Assembly (NCBI GenBank): GCA_002320385.1 | Contig: DCKN01000025.1 | Location: 1-21,408 of the forward strand | Direction: 5' to 3' | DNA length: 21,408 bases | From: Proteobacteria bacterium UBA1673 | GTDB lineage: Bacteria > Pseudomonadota > Gammaproteobacteria > Comchoanobacterales > Comchoanobacteraceae | In this document: one piece after another, positions 1 to 8,082 of the stretch | Numbering within the stretch: position 1 is the first letter of the stretch | How the letters are laid out: every line of letters starts with the position of its first letter | The notes under the pieces: model-generated | Told to the model about the DNA's origin: nothing | The model's input: only the letters and a program-made list of their open reading frames with translations | The model's database searches: none | Program-made: the position numbers and the translations under genes

Positions 1-597
1 TCAGGGACATGGGTGAACGTATGTGGTGAAATTCATACATGCCAAGCAGTGAAATCGTTGCATAAATCCAGTAAATCAATATGGAAGATCTATCGAGTAC
101 TAGGCAATCTTTTAAAGTTAAAAGGATTCACCTACAATAATATCAACGAATTGCGTCATGATATTGATTTATTAACCCATGGACTAACGACGAAGAACAA
201 ACCCAAAAAACATGATAACGTGAATGCGCCCTCTCGACGAAATTTCGTTGCAAGTGCCAAAAAATCGACGTTAAATCGAGTTGGTACCATAGGCTTGTAT
301 CGCACAGATGCATTAGTACGACGCTGTGATGCCCTGCAGGCGATGATCCCAGTCTGCAAGCAGATCAAAATGCATCCGGAGTCAGCAGCACAGATCAATT
401 GCCAAGACGGTGATACCGTGACGATAAATCAGGGGCGCAACAAACTCACATGTCAGTTAGTATGCGACACAAAGATAGCACTGAACGCAGTAATTTTACC
501 TGTTGCAGAAGAATGGAGTGTCAGTATGGCCGGCCGCTGTGCGGAAATAAAAGTTGAGCGGTACAACCTCAATGAGGAGGCGCAATGCAACAACTAA
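1..597 (+). CDS. nuoG: NADH-quinone oxidoreductase subunit G, C-terminal part (5' truncated by window)
   Basis: This is the 3' end of the large iron-sulfur subunit of respiratory complex I, which carries electrons through the peripheral arm. The frame is open from the first base, so the GTG at 13 is an internal valine; 198 residues are visible. What can be seen is the family's C-terminal region: an SGTWVNV stretch followed by IWKIYRVLGNLL, which matches the usual 'W-K-V-L-R-V-L-G-N-L' segment. A later RVGTIGLYRTDALVRRCDALQ-like segment matches the conserved 'VDALVRRAPALQ' region, and a beta-rich tail ends the chain. The N-terminal [2Fe-2S] and [4Fe-4S] cluster domains lie outside the window. 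Its end overlaps nuoH by 13 bases, which indicates translational coupling. The identity rests on these motifs and on the order G-H-I-J-K-L-M-N that follows. Confidence 0.9.
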   Translation, partial: SGTWVNVCGEIHTCQAVKSLHKSSKSIWKIYRVLGNLLKLKGFTYNNINELRHDIDLLTHGLTTKNKPKKHDNVNAPSRRNFVASAKKSTLNRVGTIGLYRTDALVRRCDALQAMIPVCKQIKMHPESAAQINCQDGDTVTINQGRNKLTCQLVCDTKIALNAVILPVAEEWSVSMAGRCAEIKVERYNLNEEAQCNN

Positions 598-1586
598 TCT
601 ATTGGCTAATTCATATTGCCTGTATCCTTGGTATTGTATTGGTTATGGTACTCTATCTCATTCTCGCTGAGCGAAAAATTATGGGATACATGCAGGCCCG
701 GATTGGTCCTAATAGGGTCGGGCCCCTCGGATTACTACAAACCGTCGCCGACGGAATCAAGTTTCTCCACAAAGAAATGATCTATCCAGAGCGAGCTGAC
801 CTTTTCCTTTTTATTTTGGCTCCGATGATCAGCTTAATCTGTGCATTCGTTGTTTGGTCAGTTGTGCCATTTGCCGACGGATGGGTATTAGCAGATGTTG
901 ATGCAGGTGCGCTCTTGGTGCTGGCATTGACCTCTCTGGGTAGTTATGGACTTTTACTGGGTGGCTGGGCATCTAATTCTCAGTATGCGTTTTTTGGCGC
1001 CATCAGATCGATGGCACAAGTCATTTCTTACGAAATTGCGATGGGGTTTTCTCTCGTGCCCGTGTTGATGTTATCAGGCTCGATGAATCTCAGCACTATT
1101 GTTGTCGCTCAGTCTGGTAATCTTTTGACTTGGAACTTTTTGCCCTTATTTCCAGTTTTTATCGTATACTTAATTGCATCGGTTGCAGAAACAAATCGAG
1201 CACCATTTGATATTACGGAGGGGGAAAGCGAAATTGTTGCTGGCTACCAGGTAGAATATTCAGGATTTATTTTTGCGATGTTTTTTATCGCTGAATACGC
1301 AAACATGATTTTTGTGTCGACACTAGCCAGTCTATTTTTTCTGGGAGGGTGGTTATCGCCATTTCAAGGCATCCCAATGCTAGACACACTTTTTTCATGG
1401 GTACCTTCAATCTTTTGGTTGCTTGTAAAAGTGATACTCTTCTTATACTTATTTATTTGGGTTCGAGCCACATTCCCTCGATATCGTTACGATAAATTAA
1501 TGATGATCGGTTGGAAAATATGTATACCGGTATCATTAATATGGATTTTTGTGGTATCTTTACTGATGTTAGGGGGAGTGCTGTGA
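585..1586 (+). CDS. nuoH: NADH-quinone oxidoreductase subunit H
   Basis: NuoH is the membrane subunit of complex I (mitochondrial ND1) that forms much of the quinone chamber and links it to the proton channels. The 333-residue product has the usual length and about eight or nine hydrophobic segments. Family signatures are visible: GPNRVGPLGLLQTVADGIKF at residues 41-60, and at about 202-225 ETNRAPFDITEGESEIVAGY, the acidic loop that lines the quinone site. The ATG at 585 is preceded by a strong Shine-Dalgarno (GAGGAG, about 574-579) lying inside the nuoG coding end. The stop overlaps the nuoI GTG start as GTGA at 1583-1586. Nothing in the sequence suggests a defect. Confidence 0.97.
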   Translation: MQQLIYWLIHIACILGIVLVMVLYLILAERKIMGYMQARIGPNRVGPLGLLQTVADGIKFLHKEMIYPERADLFLFILAPMISLICAFVVWSVVPFADGWVLADVDAGALLVLALTSLGSYGLLLGGWASNSQYAFFGAIRSMAQVISYEIAMGFSLVPVLMLSGSMNLSTIVVAQSGNLLTWNFLPLFPVFIVYLIASVAETNRAPFDITEGESEIVAGYQVEYSGFIFAMFFIAEYANMIFVSTLASLFFLGGWLSPFQGIPMLDTLFSWVPSIFWLLVKVILFLYLFIWVRATFPRYRYDKLMMIGWKICIPVSLIWIFVVSLLMLGGVL

Positions 1587-2125
1587 ATATTTACATTGCG
1601 CTAGCAGGTCTTATCATCACGGTCGTTATTGCTGTCATCATCAAAAATCAGTGGGTAGGGCGCGTCACCCTCTATGAGCTAATCAAAGGATTATGGGTCA
1701 CGCAAAGTACTGCACTGAGCCCTAAGGCAACCATTCAATTTCCTGAGGAGAATCTTCCTGTTTCGCCTCGATTCAGAGGTCTATTAGCGTTACGACGTTA
1801 TCCAAATGGCGAAGAGCGGTGTATTGGTTGTAAGCTATGTGAGGCAACCTGCCCAGCACTAGCGATCACAATTGAAACAGCACCGCGTGACGATGGCAGC
1901 AGAAGAACAACCCGATTTGACATTGATATGTTCAAATGTATTAATTGTGGGTTATGCGAGCAGTCATGTCCTGTTGATTCTATTGTGCTGACCCCAGAGC
2001 AACATTACACCGTCAACGATCGTGGTTTAAATATTTTAACCAAAGACAAGCTGCTGAAAATTGGCGAGATAACAGAAGATAGGTTGGCCAAGGATCGCGC
2101 CAATATACACAAAGGAGATGGCTAA
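1583..2125 (+). CDS. nuoI: NADH-quinone oxidoreductase subunit I, with an N-terminal hydrophobic extension
   Basis: NuoI carries two [4Fe-4S] clusters (N6a/N6b) that pass electrons toward the quinone site. Two CxxCxxCxxxCP motifs are present, with Cys 80/83/86/90 and 119/122/125/129, and the conserved PRDDGSRRTTR linker lies between them. I chose the GTG at 1583. It overlaps the nuoH stop and follows AGGGGGAG at 1571-1578; the ATG at 1511 lies inside nuoH and lacks support. The protein is then 180 residues. The family usually begins about a dozen residues before the 'ELVKGL' helix. Here about 29 residues precede YELIKGL, and residues 3-21 are a strongly hydrophobic stretch that looks like a membrane helix. 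No ATG, GTG or TTG lies in frame between 1583 and the core, so the extension seems real. Confidence 0.96.
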   Translation: MNIYIALAGLIITVVIAVIIKNQWVGRVTLYELIKGLWVTQSTALSPKATIQFPEENLPVSPRFRGLLALRRYPNGEERCIGCKLCEATCPALAITIETAPRDDGSRRTTRFDIDMFKCINCGLCEQSCPVDSIVLTPEQHYTVNDRGLNILTKDKLLKIGEITEDRLAKDRANIHKGDG

Positions 2126-2774
2126 TGACAGACCAACACGCGATAATTGGATCATGCCAATGATTGTACCAGCCATAGCAACGATCAGTATGTTGATGAT
2201 TTTGTTTGCCAACGCAGTGATTTTATTGAATCATCCAGTTAAAAGTGTGTTATCGCTTATCGCATGTTTTCTTTGTGCAAGTATCTTATGGCTAATATTT
2301 GGCGCTGAGTATTTGGCATTGGTCCTCATTTTCCTATACGTAGGCGCAGTGATGACCTTGTTTCTTTTCATGGTAATGATGATGAATGTCGATTCTTATA
2401 CACCAGATGAGCAATTTACCACAAAGTTTTCAGTCATGATCTTAACGTTGACGATACTGGTTCCATGCGCAATCTACGGACTATCACAATTGAGCAACCC
2501 CTCCATGATCAGTACTGACATCGCCTCAGTAAAACTTTCATCAAAAAATGAAAGCTTTACTCTATTCTCAAGCGTGCTGTACCAAGACTATTTTTGGGTC
2601 ATTCAAATTGTTGGTCTTATTTTGGCAGTACCGATCGTACTGGCTGCAGGCATCGTGAAACAAGGTGCGAACACACATGTCAAACAGCAAAAATCCAGTG
2701 AGCAATTAGCAGTACGATCAAATCAACGCCTCACATTAGTCGACACGAAACAAGTAAGGAAGAAGTCATGCTAA
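2118..2774 (+). CDS. nuoJ: NADH-quinone oxidoreductase subunit J
   Basis: NuoJ is a membrane subunit of complex I (ND6 family) next to NuoK and NuoH. The product is hydrophobic with about five helices. The conserved HPVKSVL segment after the first helix and the LVLIFLYVGAVMTLFLFMVM helix are clear. The start is uncertain. The longest frame begins at ATG 2118 (218 residues), but GGAG abuts that codon directly and leaves no spacer. In-frame ATGs follow at 2154 and 2160, and starting at 2160 places HPV at residue 25, as in E. coli NuoJ. The same GGAG is ideally spaced for an out-of-frame ATG at 2125 that opens a 12-codon frame closing at 2161-2163. The C-terminal tail (last ~35 residues) is polar and lysine-rich. 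The gene overlaps nuoI by 8 bases and nuoK by 7. Confidence 0.93.
   Translation: MANDRPTRDNWIMPMIVPAIATISMLMILFANAVILLNHPVKSVLSLIACFLCASILWLIFGAEYLALVLIFLYVGAVMTLFLFMVMMMNVDSYTPDEQFTTKFSVMILTLTILVPCAIYGLSQLSNPSMISTDIASVKLSSKNESFTLFSSVLYQDYFWVIQIVGLILAVPIVLAAGIVKQGANTHVKQQKSSEQLAVRSNQRLTLVDTKQVRKKSC
2125..2163 (+). other. 12-codon out-of-frame mini-ORF at the nuoI/nuoJ junction
   Basis: ATG at 2125 overlaps the last A of the nuoI TAA and sits 7 bases after GGAG at 2114-2117, which is ideal spacing. The frame encodes 12 residues and stops with TGA at 2161-2163. That stop overlaps the in-frame nuoJ ATG at 2160 as ATGA. It could couple nuoI termination to nuoJ re-initiation, mark an old frameshift in the nuoJ 5' end, or be chance. 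No peptide function is claimed. Confidence 0.35.
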
Positions 2775-3070
2775 GATCTATCATAATCCTCACCAGTATG
2801 ATGCTTGTACTTACCGCTTTTGTTGGGATGATCATCAATCGACGCAATCTCATTGTTATGTTACTCTGTGTTGAGATGATTTTTTTATCAGCCAATATCA
2901 ATTTCGTTTATTTTTCCCGATTCCACCAGCACGTCCATGGTCAAGTCATGGCATTGATGATCATCGTCGTCGCAGCAGCTGAGTCAGCTGTTGCGCTTGC
3001 ATTAATGGTATTAATGTACCGGCAATACCACACTGTTGATAGCAGTAAATTAGTGAATATTCGAGGATAA
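2768..3070 (+). CDS. nuoK: NADH-quinone oxidoreductase subunit K
   Basis: NuoK is a small, three-helix membrane subunit of complex I (ND4L family) and part of the proton path between the quinone chamber and the antiporter-like subunits. The 100-residue length equals that of E. coli NuoK. The two functionally essential membrane glutamates are in place: Glu36 in CVEMIFLSAN and Glu72 in AAAESAVALAL. The ATG at 2768 follows AAGGA at 2756-2760 and overlaps the end of nuoJ by 7 bases. The stop lies 10 bases before nuoL. The gene appears intact and functional. Confidence 0.97.
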   Translation: MLRSIIILTSMMLVLTAFVGMIINRRNLIVMLLCVEMIFLSANINFVYFSRFHQHVHGQVMALMIIVVAAAESAVALALMVLMYRQYHTVDSSKLVNIRG

Positions 3071-3080
3071 AGAATCAACT

Positions 3081-5045
3081 ATGCAGCTCATTAAAATACT
3101 CACAATCAGCTCTGTGTGCTGGCCATTAGCCGCAGGACTGCTCACAGGGCTTTTTGTCAAGTCACATCGTCTCGCTCATCGACTCTGTGTCTTGGGTATG
3201 CTTTTGAGTTTCTTGAGTATCATCTGGCTTTGTATTCAATTTATGAGTGGAAGCCAACAAGCAATCGTGGTTGATCTCATGCAATGGAGTAGTCTACCAA
3301 ATCTTAACGCTAAGATAGGCCTTTGTTTTGACGCATTCGCAATCATGATGTGTCTAATGGTCTCTGCCGTTGCCTTACTGATTCATATCTACAGCATCGG
3401 CTACATGCAAGACGACATTGGCTATGTTCGCTTTTTCAGTCTAATCTCGTTGTTTTCATTTGCTATGCTTTTTCTGATTGCAACCAATAATCTCATCGGA
3501 CTCTTTTTAGGATGGGAGAGTATCTCATTATTTTCTTATTTCTTAATCGGCTTTTATTATTATAAAAATCGTGCTGCTGAGGCAAATTTCAAAGCTTTCT
3601 TGATCAACCGATTTGGAGATTGTGCTTTTTGTCTTGGGCTTGCACTTTTGATATATCATTGTAAGAGCACTGCATATGCTGATGTGTATGCAAACATAAA
3701 TCTACTTGCCAACACAAGTCTCAACATTTTTAATAATCCGGTTCAGCTAACGACACTAATCGGGTGCTTATTTTTTATTGGCGCTATGTCAAAATCTGCG
3801 CAAATACCACTCCATATCTGGCTGCCAGACTCAATGGAGGGGCCAACGCCAGTCTCTGCATTGCTACATGCTGCCACTATGGTCACTGCAGGAGTTTATT
3901 TGTTGGCACGCTTCGGCAGCATGATCGAATTTTCAGCAGGATTAAAACTGGTTATCACTGTCATTGGGGCCACTGGAGCACTTTTTTTAGGAATGATGGC
4001 ATTATGCGAGGCCGATATTAAACGAATCATTGCATTTTCAACATTATCCCAACTTGGTTACATGATGGTCGCAATTGGACTAGGCGCTTACCATATTGCC
4101 ATCTTTCATTTAATCATGCATGCATTCTTTAAAGCATGTCTATTCATGGCTGCTGGATCAGTAATCGTTGGATTACACCATGAACAAAATATTTTTAAAA
4201 TGGGCGGTTTATGGTCATCCATGCCCATCACTGGTTTGTGTTTTTTCCTCAGTGCACTATCGCTATCAGGTATTCCACCATTTTCAGGATTTTATTCCAA
4301 AGATCTCATTTTAAGTGTTGCTCAGGCCAGTACACCTGCCAGTTTCTTGGGCTATTATGTCTATGACGCAATTTTATTAGGGTGCCTCGTCACGCCACTA
4401 TATATTTTTCGAGTATACTGGACGGTATTTTGTGGTCCCGAAAATCACCAGCATGGTGAGGTATGTGAGTCACCATGGACTATCCGTTTCCCCATGACTA
4501 TTCTGGCGATATTAAGTATTGGCGCAGGCGCCTTAACCTTGCCTTTTTTTGTAGGGCCTGATGCACTCAATATCGTGCCTGCACTACCCGATACATCAGC
4601 AATAACAAGATTAAACCAATTCATCAACAAAATCGTTACTGGTGGCTTATTAATACACGCTCTACGAGAACCCGCACTCGCATTTTCAATCGGTGGTGTG
4701 GTATTAAGCTGGATTATTTATAAAAGAAAGCCCCAATGGACAACACGTCATCAAACTTGGTTAGCGATTCCAGAATATATATTGCGTAATCAATACGGGT
4801 TTGACTGGGTTTATAACAATATTATCGTAACTTTTTTTTCAGGATGCGCCCGCACCTGTCAGAAGGTTGGTGAGCAGTATCTCATCAATCGTACAATCGA
4901 GAATCGAGTGTCGCAAAACATCGTCATTGGCGCAGAAAAGTTCAGTCGTGTTCAGACCAGCTATCTCAATCGCTATTTTGCGATCATGTCAGTTGCACTT
5001 GCTGGTCTCATCGGTATCAGCTTATTTTACTCGGGTATTTTGTAG
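3081..5045 (+). CDS. nuoL: NADH-quinone oxidoreductase subunit L
   Basis: NuoL is the distal antiporter-like proton pump of the complex I membrane arm (ND5 family). At 654 residues it exceeds NuoM and NuoN because of the C-terminal part that normally forms the long lateral helix and an extra anchor helix. Key ionisable residues are visible: Glu146 in LGWESISLFSY, Lys238 in GAMSKSAQIPLHIWLPD, His245 and Glu253 in SMEGPTPVSALLHAATM. The GIPPFSGFYSKD motif of the later helices is also present. The ATG at 3081 has only a weak upstream GAGG at a long distance, so initiation may rely on coupling to nuoK, which ends 10 bases upstream. The stop is 8 bases before nuoM. Confidence 0.97.
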   Translation: MQLIKILTISSVCWPLAAGLLTGLFVKSHRLAHRLCVLGMLLSFLSIIWLCIQFMSGSQQAIVVDLMQWSSLPNLNAKIGLCFDAFAIMMCLMVSAVALLIHIYSIGYMQDDIGYVRFFSLISLFSFAMLFLIATNNLIGLFLGWESISLFSYFLIGFYYYKNRAAEANFKAFLINRFGDCAFCLGLALLIYHCKSTAYADVYANINLLANTSLNIFNNPVQLTTLIGCLFFIGAMSKSAQIPLHIWLPDSMEGPTPVSALLHAATMVTAGVYLLARFGSMIEFSAGLKLVITVIGATGALFLGMMALCEADIKRIIAFSTLSQLGYMMVAIGLGAYHIAIFHLIMHAFFKACLFMAAGSVIVGLHHEQNIFKMGGLWSSMPITGLCFFLSALSLSGIPPFSGFYSKDLILSVAQASTPASFLGYYVYDAILLGCLVTPLYIFRVYWTVFCGPENHQHGEVCESPWTIRFPMTILAILSIGAGALTLPFFVGPDALNIVPALPDTSAITRLNQFINKIVTGGLLIHALREPALAFSIGGVVLSWIIYKRKPQWTTRHQTWLAIPEYILRNQYGFDWVYNNIIVTFFSGCARTCQKVGEQYLINRTIENRVSQNIVIGAEKFSRVQTSYLNRYFAIMSVALAGLIGISLFYSGIL

Positions 5046-5053
5046 AGAAGCAT

Positions 5054-6556
5054 ATGAATATTCCAATTCTATCATTGATTTTATGGCACGGGCTGATTGC
5101 GGCGATCATAATGTCCCAGTTAGCGCGGTCAAGTATTTGGTTACAGAAATCTACGGCAGTCATCATATCAATGCTAGGTTGTGGGCTCACTGGCTATCTT
5201 TGGTATGGGTTTATCCCAAACCAAGCTTTTCAGTTTGTAGAAAAGGTACCTTGGATTGCTCACCTCGGTGCTTTTTATCATCTTGGAGTGGATGGGATTT
5301 CACTCAATCTAGTAATCTTAACCATGATCATTGTCTTCTTGAGTATCCTTAGCATTTGTGTGATCCAAGAAAAAAATATTGCGTCAGCTTGCACATGGGT
5401 ATTTTTAGTTCAGGCGATGAGTATCGGGGCCTTTCTGGCATTGGACGGATTATTGTTTTATCTATTCTGGGAAGCCAGTCTTTTGCCAATGTTTTTATAC
5501 ATTGGCTTATGTGGCGGAGGCAACCGCTGGTTTGCAGCGCGAAAGTATTTTCTATTCAGCTTATTCGGATCACTATTTTTTCTAGTCAGCATACTTTATC
5601 TTGGGCTGAAAGCAGGTGATTTCAGCTTTAGCAGCTTTTACCAACTACAGCTAAATCTTAATGAGCAACTCCTATTATTCACTGCCTTTACCTTGGCTTT
5701 CGCTATTAAATTACCAATGTTTCCACTACATAGCTGGTTACCAGATGCGCATACACAAGCATCAACATCAGGCTCAATGCTTTTAGCAGCGATACTTTTG
5801 AAGCTTGGAGGCTACGGATTTATGCGGTTTAATCTGCCAATAACCCCTGATGCCTCAATGCTTTTAGCTCCCTTGATGACCGTTCTCTCAATTATTGCTA
5901 TCATTTACATCGGTTTTGTAGCAGCTGTTCAGTCAGATATCAAACGACTCATTGCCTACGCGTCTATTTCACATATGGGAATGATCACGCTTGGGCTTTT
6001 TGTGGCTTATCTCATGCCGGGATCAGTCCAAGAGTCAACTCGAATCATTGGGATATCAGGTGTGCTAGTGCATATGATCAGTCATGGACTGAGTTCCGCG
6101 GGACTATTTCTATGCTTTGGTCTTGTGTATCACAGACTCGGTACAAGAGATATCAAAGACTACGGAGGGCTGATGCGAGTAATGCCAATCTACAGCGGAT
6201 TTTTCATGCTTTTTATTCTCAGCAACATCGGGTTTCCAGGAACCGCTGGATTTGTAGGTGAGTTTTTTGTGATTTACGCAACTTGCGCAGCAAATCTATG
6301 GCTAGCTGGACTGGCCGTGCTTACGATGGTGCTATCTGCAACCTATAGTCTAGGCTTGGTCAAGCAGGTTTTTTACGGCAGAGTAAATAACATGCAATTA
6401 TTAACTGTCATGGATATTAACTGGTCAGAGAAGTTATTGCTGGGTCTTCTATCCTTGATGATTATCGGGGTGGGTATCGCGCCTGATATAATCACCGCTT
6501 CTTCAGTTCACGCGATCAAAAATACTGTTTTATTTGTAAAGTCAGGTCAATCATAA
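5054..6556 (+). CDS. nuoM: NADH-quinone oxidoreductase subunit M
   Basis: NuoM is the middle antiporter-like proton-translocating subunit of complex I (ND4 family). The 500-residue length is typical, and about 14 hydrophobic segments can be followed. Glu140 in LFWEASLLPMF corresponds to the essential E. coli Glu144. Lys219 in AFAIKLPMFPLHSWLPDAHT corresponds to the central channel lysine. The HGLSSAGLF helix and the GTRDIKDYGGL loop are also characteristic. The ATG at 5054 follows AGAGAAG at 5044-5050, which overlaps the nuoL stop region. The stop lies 10 bases upstream of nuoN. No irregularity was seen. Confidence 0.97.
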   Translation: MNIPILSLILWHGLIAAIIMSQLARSSIWLQKSTAVIISMLGCGLTGYLWYGFIPNQAFQFVEKVPWIAHLGAFYHLGVDGISLNLVILTMIIVFLSILSICVIQEKNIASACTWVFLVQAMSIGAFLALDGLLFYLFWEASLLPMFLYIGLCGGGNRWFAARKYFLFSLFGSLFFLVSILYLGLKAGDFSFSSFYQLQLNLNEQLLLFTAFTLAFAIKLPMFPLHSWLPDAHTQASTSGSMLLAAILLKLGGYGFMRFNLPITPDASMLLAPLMTVLSIIAIIYIGFVAAVQSDIKRLIAYASISHMGMITLGLFVAYLMPGSVQESTRIIGISGVLVHMISHGLSSAGLFLCFGLVYHRLGTRDIKDYGGLMRVMPIYSGFFMLFILSNIGFPGTAGFVGEFFVIYATCAANLWLAGLAVLTMVLSATYSLGLVKQVFYGRVNNMQLLTVMDINWSEKLLLGLLSLMIIGVGIAPDIITASSVHAIKNTVLFVKSGQS

Positions 6557-6566
6557 AGGAGTAGTT

Positions 6567-8027
6567 ATGCAAATCCACTATTTTTTAGCAGAGCTATTAC
6601 TCATCATTGGTCTTCTAGGACTACTGTTGCTTAAGCAGATAGTAAAAAACCACGAATCACAAACCAGAGCATATGTCATAGGTTTATACCTCACTACAAT
6701 TGTATTACTCATCTGGACGCAAGCGGATTTCAACGGAAAGACGATACAGGATGGACTATTTATCGTTGATAAGTTGAGCTTGATGGTCAAACTATTAGTC
6801 CTTGGCTTTGGGCTTGCTACAGTTGTCTTTTTTGATCAGCCAATTCTCAGATGTGGGTTGCCAGTAGTAGAGACTTACTTTCTCATCGGAATACAAACCG
6901 TTGGGATGATGTTGACCATTGCTTGTGTGAACTGGATCAGTCTTTTCGTTTGCTTAGAGCTAATGTATTTACCAATTTATGCATTGATAGGGTTGCATAC
7001 GACTAATCGTGATGCGCAAGAAGCAGCTTGCAAATATATCATCATGGGTGCTTTTTCCACCGGGGTATTACTCTATGGTATCAGTCTAATCTATGCGGTA
7101 TCAGGTACCTTTGAACTACAAGCCTTAATCGCACCGAGCCTCACAACAGCTCTGAATAAAGCAACTTTTCTTGGGCTCGATCCTGAACAGTCACTATTTT
7201 TAATTGGCGGATTATTAGTATTAATCGCTCTATGTTTCAAGCTAGGTGTTGTGCCCTTTCATCTTTGGGTGCGTGATGTATACGAAGGGGGGCTCTATGC
7301 TGCAGTCAGTCTGATAGCGAGCGCCCCCAAACTTGTATTAGTATTAGTATGGTCAAGAGTATTTTTCGACAGCGAGCTGAGCAGTCTTAAAAATATCACA
7401 TGGATAATCTTTTCGATTGGATTAGTGTCTATGTTTTTCGGTCATTTCTTAGCATTGGTTCAGGAGCGTATTCGTATATTATTGGCGTATTCCTCACTGG
7501 CACATATGGGGTTTGTATTGCTAGCGCTTGGCTTGATGAGTCAAATGGGGCATGAGGCTGCAATGGTCTATACAATTGGTTATACGGTAACGATTGCCTT
7601 AGTGTTTTTGGTGCTCAGTGGGATGATAGTGAATGGTCGGAGAGTCGTTTTAATAGAGGATTTGAAAGGCTTATCCATAACGCAACCAAGCTTAGCGTTT
7701 CTATTATTAATTGCTATCTTTTCATTGCTAGGATTGCCGCCATTTGCAGGATTCATGTTAAAAGTTCGAGTATTAACTGCCCTAATTGAAAGTCAATATT
7801 TAGGAATCGCAGTCTTAACTTTAATTCCGAGTGTTGTTGCAGCCTGCTATTATATTAATATGATTCATCTCATGTATTTTCAAAAAGGAAATGAAGTCAG
7901 TATTGTTGAGTCACATTATTCCAGCATACAATCATTACTATTGATCACTGGGGGGGTATTCATCATTGGTGTCGGTATTTATCCGAGCGAACTGTTTCAG
8001 TGGGTATCTGGATTTTATCCCAGTTAA
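6567..8027 (+). CDS. nuoN: NADH-quinone oxidoreductase subunit N
   Basis: NuoN is the proximal antiporter-like subunit of complex I (ND2 family), next to NuoK. The 486-residue length is like E. coli NuoN. Glu131 in VCLELMYLPIYALIG corresponds to Glu133 of E. coli, Lys156 lies in AACKYIIMGAFSTG, and Lys225 lies in CFKLGVVPFHLWVRDVYEG. The later motif reads GLPPFAGFMLKVRVL; the lysine is kept, although the surrounding residues (usually KFYVF or similar) diverge. The ATG at 6567 has a good Shine-Dalgarno (AAAGGAG, about 6555-6561). This is the last nuo gene of the operon; the next gene starts about 55 bases later and has a different function. Confidence 0.96.
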   Translation: MQIHYFLAELLLIIGLLGLLLLKQIVKNHESQTRAYVIGLYLTTIVLLIWTQADFNGKTIQDGLFIVDKLSLMVKLLVLGFGLATVVFFDQPILRCGLPVVETYFLIGIQTVGMMLTIACVNWISLFVCLELMYLPIYALIGLHTTNRDAQEAACKYIIMGAFSTGVLLYGISLIYAVSGTFELQALIAPSLTTALNKATFLGLDPEQSLFLIGGLLVLIALCFKLGVVPFHLWVRDVYEGGLYAAVSLIASAPKLVLVLVWSRVFFDSELSSLKNITWIIFSIGLVSMFFGHFLALVQERIRILLAYSSLAHMGFVLLALGLMSQMGHEAAMVYTIGYTVTIALVFLVLSGMIVNGRRVVLIEDLKGLSITQPSLAFLLLIAIFSLLGLPPFAGFMLKVRVLTALIESQYLGIAVLTLIPSVVAACYYINMIHLMYFQKGNEVSIVESHYSSIQSLLLITGGVFIIGVGIYPSELFQWVSGFYPS

Positions 8028-8082
8028 GAATCGATCTAATAAGATCATTAAATAAAACTTGCAAAATTTTAAGATTTATTTA

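Noticed and set aside
1511..1582. Upstream ATG extending nuoI by 24 residues
   Set aside because: It lies inside nuoH with no ribosome binding site; GTG 1583 has a Shine-Dalgarno and overlaps the nuoH stop as GTGA.
8028..8082. Terminator between nuoN and the S49 pair
   Set aside because: The GATC-TAATAA-GATC repeat is very short and AT-rich with no proper T-run; read-through cannot be excluded.
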